Shown piece by piece: positions 5,513-8,756 of a DNA stretch of 8,756 nucleotides. The notes under the pieces are model-generated. The model was not told the DNA's origin. It saw only the letters and a list, made by a program, of their open reading frames with translations, and did not search any database. The stretch is from an uncultured Paracoccaceae bacterium. Its GTDB lineage: Bacteria > Pseudomonadota > Alphaproteobacteria > Rhodobacterales > Rhodobacteraceae. Both the position numbers and the translations under genes were made by a program. Positions within the stretch are counted from its first letter, which is position 1. The number at the start of each line of letters is the position of its first letter. The stretch is taken from NCBI GenBank assembly GCA_937900975.1, contig CALCPC010000527.1:1-8756 (forward strand), read 5' to 3'.

Positions 5513-5967
5513 CCCCCCCGCGCGGCGCCGCGCCGGTCGGTTATGTCTCGGACTTGGCGCCGGTGGAGGCGCATGCGGTGTTGACGCTGCGCCGCTGGTG
5601 CGACGGACCGGCTGAACAAGCGCGGGTTCGGGCGGCGTTCGCCGACGCGCTGGGCGTCGAGGGCGGTCAGAGTGCCGTGCAATCCTTCGAAACGCTTTGC
5701 ACGCTTTGCGTCAGTCACGGACGGCGTCCCCTGATGCGCCACGGCGTCGCCTGTCATTGCCTTGGCGCCGATGAGGCGTGCTTTGCCGTCTTTGTCGGGT
5801 ATGCCAGCGACGGCGCGCGCGAGGACGCGCTGTTGATGGCGTCCATGCTGGTGCACCCGGCCTTTGCGCCGTCTCTTGTCGGCTGCGCCGAGACATTTGG
5901 CCTCGCGCTGCGGCGCATGGCGCTGAAATCCTGCGAACCCACCCCGAAAGCGACACGGCTCCACTGA
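5509..5967 (+). CDS. Cysteine-rich protein of unknown function heading the imelysin operon
   Basis: The gene encodes 152 aa from the ATG at 5509; the open frame extends upstream to 5326, but that part is low-complexity Ala/Gly/Pro and looks non-coding. There is no signal peptide and no membrane helix, so it is cytoplasmic. It has eight cysteines (31, 64, 67, 82, 84, 91, 126, 142). Most sit in a central block with C64-x-x-C67, then GRRPLMRHGVACHCLGADEACF (split around C82-x-C84 and C91), including H78 and H83, a plausible metal or iron-sulfur site. A helical tail FGLALRRMAL follows. It resembles, from memory, an unnamed conserved Rhodobacteraceae protein found beside imelysin genes. It lies 30 nt before the imelysin start and so is in the same operon. 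The sequence suggests an iron-related or regulatory role, but this is inference. Confidence 0.75.
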   Translation: MTPPRGAAPVGYVSDLAPVEAHAVLTLRRWCDGPAEQARVRAAFADALGVEGGQSAVQSFETLCTLCVSHGRRPLMRHGVACHCLGADEACFAVFVGYASDGAREDALLMASMLVHPAFAPSLVGCAETFGLALRRMALKSCEPTPKATRLH

Positions 5968-5997
5968 TGGCGGCCCATGAAGAAGGATGTCCCCCGT

Positions 5998-7266
5998 ATG
6001 AAGACCCTTACCCTAGCGACAAGCGTTATGGCGCTCAGCCTCGGCACGGCTGCGATGGCGGATTCGCCGGCCTCGAAAACGGCTGTATTAGAGACTTATT
6101 CCGATCTGGCGCTTGCCAAATATGAGGACAGCCTGATCACCGCCCAACGGCTTCAGACCCAAATCGATGCGCTTTTGGCGACCCCGTCCGCGGAGGCGCT
6201 GTCGGCTGCGAAGGCGGCATGGCTCGCGGCGCGTGTGCCCTATCAGCAAAGCGAGGTGTTTCGGTTTGGCAATCCAATCGTCGATGATTGGGAGGGCAAG
6301 GTGAACGCCTGGCCGCTTGACGAAGGCCTGATCGACTATGTCGATGCGTCCTATGGCGGTCCGACGGATGAAAACGAGGCAGCCGTTCTGAACGTGATCG
6401 CGCACGCCAGCTTCACGTTGTCCGGCGAAACCGTGGATGCCACGCCCATCACCCCGGCGCTTCTGGAAGCCACGCTTCAAGAGGCCGACGGTGTCGAGGC
6501 CAATGTCGCCACCGGGTATCACGCGATTGAGTTTCTGCTTTGGGGGCAGGGCCTTACCGGCCACGGCGCCGGTGCCGGAAACCGGCCTTGGACCGACTAT
6601 GCCACGGGGGATGCCTGCACGAATGGCAATTGCGACCGGCGTGGAGAGTATCTGAAAGCCGCGACCGATCTTTTGATCACCGCCCTTCCCTGGACCGCCG
6701 CCCAATGGGGTCCGGGGGGCGCTGCGCGGACGACCCTTCTCGACGATCCCGAGGCCGGGATATCGGCCATTCTCACCGGCATGGGCTCTCTCTCCTATGG
6801 TGAAACGGCGGGGGAGCGGATGCGCCTTGGCGTCATGCTAAACGACCCAGAGGAAGAACACTCTTGCTTTGCCGACAACACCCATAACGATCACTTCTAC
6901 AACGGCGTCGGCATCCAATCGGTGTATCTTGGCCGCTACACGCGCGTGGATGGCAGCGTTGTGGCGGGCGCGTCCCTTTCCGACCTCGTTTCGGCAGAGA
7001 ACGCGGCGCTTGACGCTGAAATGCGCGAAAAACTGTCCGCCGCGGTGCTGGCGCTTGGCCGGATCAAAACCGCAGCGGAGGCCGGGTTCACCTATGACAT
7101 GATGCTAGAGCGCGGCAATGCGGCCGGAGAGGCGTTGATCATGGGCGGGGTGAACGGTCTGATCGACCAGACCCGCAGCATAGAGCGTGTGGTGACGGCG
7201 CTTGGCACGTCGATTACTGTTGAGGGGTCGGACAGTCTCGACAACCCCGACGCGGTCTTCCAGTAA
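5998..7266 (+). CDS. irpA: Imelysin-family periplasmic iron-regulated protein (IrpA-like)
   Basis: The gene encodes 422 aa from the ATG at 5998, preferred over the ATG at 5977 because AAGGA (5983-5987) precedes it and a signal peptide follows at once (MKTLTLATSV..., cleavage AMA|DS, residue 21). The mature protein is an imelysin/peptidase M75-like domain. It has the GxHxxE motif at 173-178 (G173, H175, E178, in GYHAIEFLLWGQG), an early AWLAARVPYQQSEVFRFG segment and the HSCFADNTHND block at 288-298. C207 and C212 form a possible disulfide loop, and C290 is in the second block. Imelysins are iron-regulated periplasmic or outer-membrane-facing proteins linked to iron uptake or sensing; despite the M75 label, protease activity is doubtful. 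It follows the cysteine-rich gene by 30 nt and is followed by DHOR, as in known imelysin loci. The length is typical for IrpA-type members. Confidence 0.92.
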   Translation: MKTLTLATSVMALSLGTAAMADSPASKTAVLETYSDLALAKYEDSLITAQRLQTQIDALLATPSAEALSAAKAAWLAARVPYQQSEVFRFGNPIVDDWEGKVNAWPLDEGLIDYVDASYGGPTDENEAAVLNVIAHASFTLSGETVDATPITPALLEATLQEADGVEANVATGYHAIEFLLWGQGLTGHGAGAGNRPWTDYATGDACTNGNCDRRGEYLKAATDLLITALPWTAAQWGPGGAARTTLLDDPEAGISAILTGMGSLSYGETAGERMRLGVMLNDPEEEHSCFADNTHNDHFYNGVGIQSVYLGRYTRVDGSVVAGASLSDLVSAENAALDAEMREKLSAAVLALGRIKTAAEAGFTYDMMLERGNAAGEALIMGGVNGLIDQTRSIERVVTALGTSITVEGSDSLDNPDAVFQ

Positions 7267-7276
7267 AGCGACCGTT

Positions 7277-7308
7277 GGGTGGCGCGTCCCGTCCCGGGCG
7301 CGCCACCC
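7277..7308 (+). terminator. Hairpin between the imelysin and DHOR genes
   Basis: A perfect 10-bp stem (GGGTGGCGCG at 7277-7286 with CGCGCCACCC at 7299-7308) has a 12-nt loop, followed by CCCTTT. The T-run is short, so termination is probably partial. In a polycistronic transcript it could lower DHOR expression relative to the imelysin or protect the upstream mRNA end. Confidence 0.5.
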
Positions 7309-7332
7309 CCCTTTCAGGGGATCGCCCGAACC

Positions 7333-8756
7333 GTGCCGCATCTACACCGATTTGCCAGTCTGCTTGCGCTCGCGCTGCCCACAGTCCTGGCCGCGGCCCC
7401 TCTGGATGCGCCGCATCTCGCCGTTCTTCCCCGCACCGCCGATGAGGCGGCGCGCGTCGCCACGGTCACCACCCCAACAACCCAGTTCGACCGGGCCGAG
7501 CGGTTCGAAGCAAACGCAGCCGGGGCGGCGACCGTGCGGGCAATGGCAAACGCCAACGCGTTCTCGCAACCCTCGGCCAATATCAGTTTTGAGGGCGAGT
7601 TGACCTTCAAGGTCGGCAACGGTCTCTTCCGAAAGCTTTGGGTCTCAGCACCATCTTCGACGCTGGCGTCCGATGGGTTGGGGCCGCTTTACAACGCCCG
7701 GTCCTGTCAGCGCTGCCATATCAAGGACGGTCGCGGCCACCCGCCCGAGGGCCCGGCGGACAACGCCATCTCGATGTTTCTTCGGGTTTCGATCCCCGCC
7801 GAAACCTCCAAGATCGCCGAACAGATCGAGGGGTATCTGGCCACGCAACCCGACCCGAATTATGGCACGCAACTTCAGGATTTTAGCCTTGCGGGGCATC
7901 CGGCCGAATACAAGCTTCACATCGATTATGAGGAGATCGCGGTACAGCTTTCGGGGGGCGAGACAGCCTCGCTGCGCCGCCCGACCTATACCGCCGCTGC
8001 CCTGGGCTACGGCCCGCTCCACCCCGAGGCGATGCTCAGCCCGCGGGTCGCCCCGCAAATGATCGGCCTTGGTTTGTTGGAGGCGATCCCAGCGGGCGAC
8101 ATCTTGGCCTTGGCCGATCCCGACGACGCGGATAGCGATGGCATCTCGGGGCGGGCCAACGTGGTTTGGTCGCGGGAGTTTCAGCGGCCCATGCTCGGCC
8201 GGTTCGGGCTGAAGGCGGGCAGTCCGACGCTGCGCGAGCAATCCGCCTCCGCCTTTGCGGGGGATATCGGCATCTCAAGCCCGCTGTTCCCAGATGCGTG
8301 GGGCGAGTGCACCGAAAACCAGGCCCAGTGCCGGCAGGGACCGCATGGGGACGCGGATGCACGCGGCTTTGAGGTCGATGCCGAGGCGCTGGACCTTGTC
8401 ACCTTTTACAGCCGCAATCTCGCCGTGCCGGCGCGGCGCAACGTCGACGATCCGCAGGTTCTGCGGGGCAAGCGCGTGTTCTACACAACCGGGTGTACCG
8501 CCTGCCACCGGCCCGCCTTTGTGACCCATCGCCTGGAAGACCAGCCCGAGCAGAGCTTTCAACTGATCTGGCCCTACACCGATATGTTGCTGCACGATAT
8601 GGGGCCCGGCCTTGCCGACAATCGGCCCGAGGCGCGGGCAACCGGGGCAGAGTGGCGGACGCCGCCTCTTTGGGGGATCGGGTTGACGGCGCAGGTCTCG
8701 GGCCACACGCAGTTTCTCCATGATGGCCGGGCGCGGTCGCGTTTGGAGGCGAGCCG
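7333..8756 (+). CDS. Di-heme oxidoreductase (DHOR, COG3488), 3' end missing
   Basis: The frame from GTG at 7333 is open for 474 codons to the right edge. GTG is chosen because a signal peptide follows directly (MPHLHRFASLLALALPTVLAAAP) and the frame has no earlier fitting start; AGGGG lies 12 nt upstream, a weak ribosome site. Two covalent heme sites are visible: C125-QR-C128-H129 and C388-TA-C391-H392. Family signatures include FRKLWVSAPSS, LGPLYNARSC, DPDDADSDGISGRAN, LVTFYSRNLAVPARR, LLHDMGPGLAD, EWRTPPLWGIG and, near the edge, FLHDGRARSRLEA. This fits the PF06537 DHOR group, MauG/cytochrome-peroxidase-like proteins often labelled thiol oxidoreductases. About 30-50 residues are probably missing. 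It is periplasmic and likely handles redox chemistry for the imelysin iron system. Confidence 0.9.
   Translation, partial: MPHLHRFASLLALALPTVLAAAPLDAPHLAVLPRTADEAARVATVTTPTTQFDRAERFEANAAGAATVRAMANANAFSQPSANISFEGELTFKVGNGLFRKLWVSAPSSTLASDGLGPLYNARSCQRCHIKDGRGHPPEGPADNAISMFLRVSIPAETSKIAEQIEGYLATQPDPNYGTQLQDFSLAGHPAEYKLHIDYEEIAVQLSGGETASLRRPTYTAAALGYGPLHPEAMLSPRVAPQMIGLGLLEAIPAGDILALADPDDADSDGISGRANVVWSREFQRPMLGRFGLKAGSPTLREQSASAFAGDIGISSPLFPDAWGECTENQAQCRQGPHGDADARGFEVDAEALDLVTFYSRNLAVPARRNVDDPQVLRGKRVFYTTGCTACHRPAFVTHRLEDQPEQSFQLIWPYTDMLLHDMGPGLADNRPEARATGAEWRTPPLWGIGLTAQVSGHTQFLHDGRARSRLEAS

Noticed and set aside
5271..5615. 114-codon plus frame overlapping the cysteine-rich gene
   Set aside because: Arg/Gly-rich, overlaps the better-supported gene in another frame for over 100 nt, no recognisable domain.
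6088..6705. 205-codon open frame on the minus strand opposite the imelysin gene
   Set aside because: It lies fully inside a clear imelysin coding region and shows no domain; it is a GC-driven shadow.

Overview
The window is GC-rich DNA with tightly packed genes, short gaps and GTGA-type overlaps. It looks like an alphaproteobacterium, most likely of the Rhodobacterales/Roseobacter type. This rests on codon and GC style, on a candidate TGA-N9-TCA iron box (the RirA-type operator of this class), and on family-level resemblance of several proteins. No homology search was run, so names rest on motifs read by eye.

Left part (1-2870). The tail of an unidentified plus-strand gene ends at 94. Facing it is a minus-strand gene set read from 2623 down to 259: a DUF2218 protein, a secreted protein made of two fused SnoaL/NTF2-like domains, a third exported single-domain SnoaL/NTF2-like protein, and a secreted cysteine-free protein of unknown function. 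The first three are tightly spaced (1 nt, then 49 nt) and probably form one operon. A strong hairpin at 189-224 lies between the converging ends. A LysR-type regulator (2871-3797) is divergent from this set across a 247-nt gap, the classic layout for a LysR regulator controlling the neighbouring operon.

Middle (3798-4954). A minus-strand pair encodes a small one-helix membrane protein and a DedA/VTT-family membrane protein, overlapping by 4 nt (GTGA). The DedA protein lacks the usual arginine pair of its family. The LysR gene ends in an intrinsic terminator that overlaps the DedA stop codon.

Right part (4955-8756). About 550 nt hold no convincing gene. They include a three-copy short repeat (4998-5046), an AT-rich promoter-like island with TTGACA, and an exact TGA-N9-TCA palindrome (5180-5194). 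Then come three plus-strand genes: a cysteine-rich conserved-looking protein of 152 aa, a periplasmic imelysin (IrpA-like, GxHxxE motif), and a di-heme oxidoreductase (DHOR/COG3488, two CxxCH motifs) that runs off the right edge. The imelysin/DHOR pairing is known from iron-regulated loci in other proteobacteria. With the iron-box candidate it suggests a RirA-controlled periplasmic iron operon whose first gene is an uncharacterised cysteine-rich protein. This is the most interesting part of the window.
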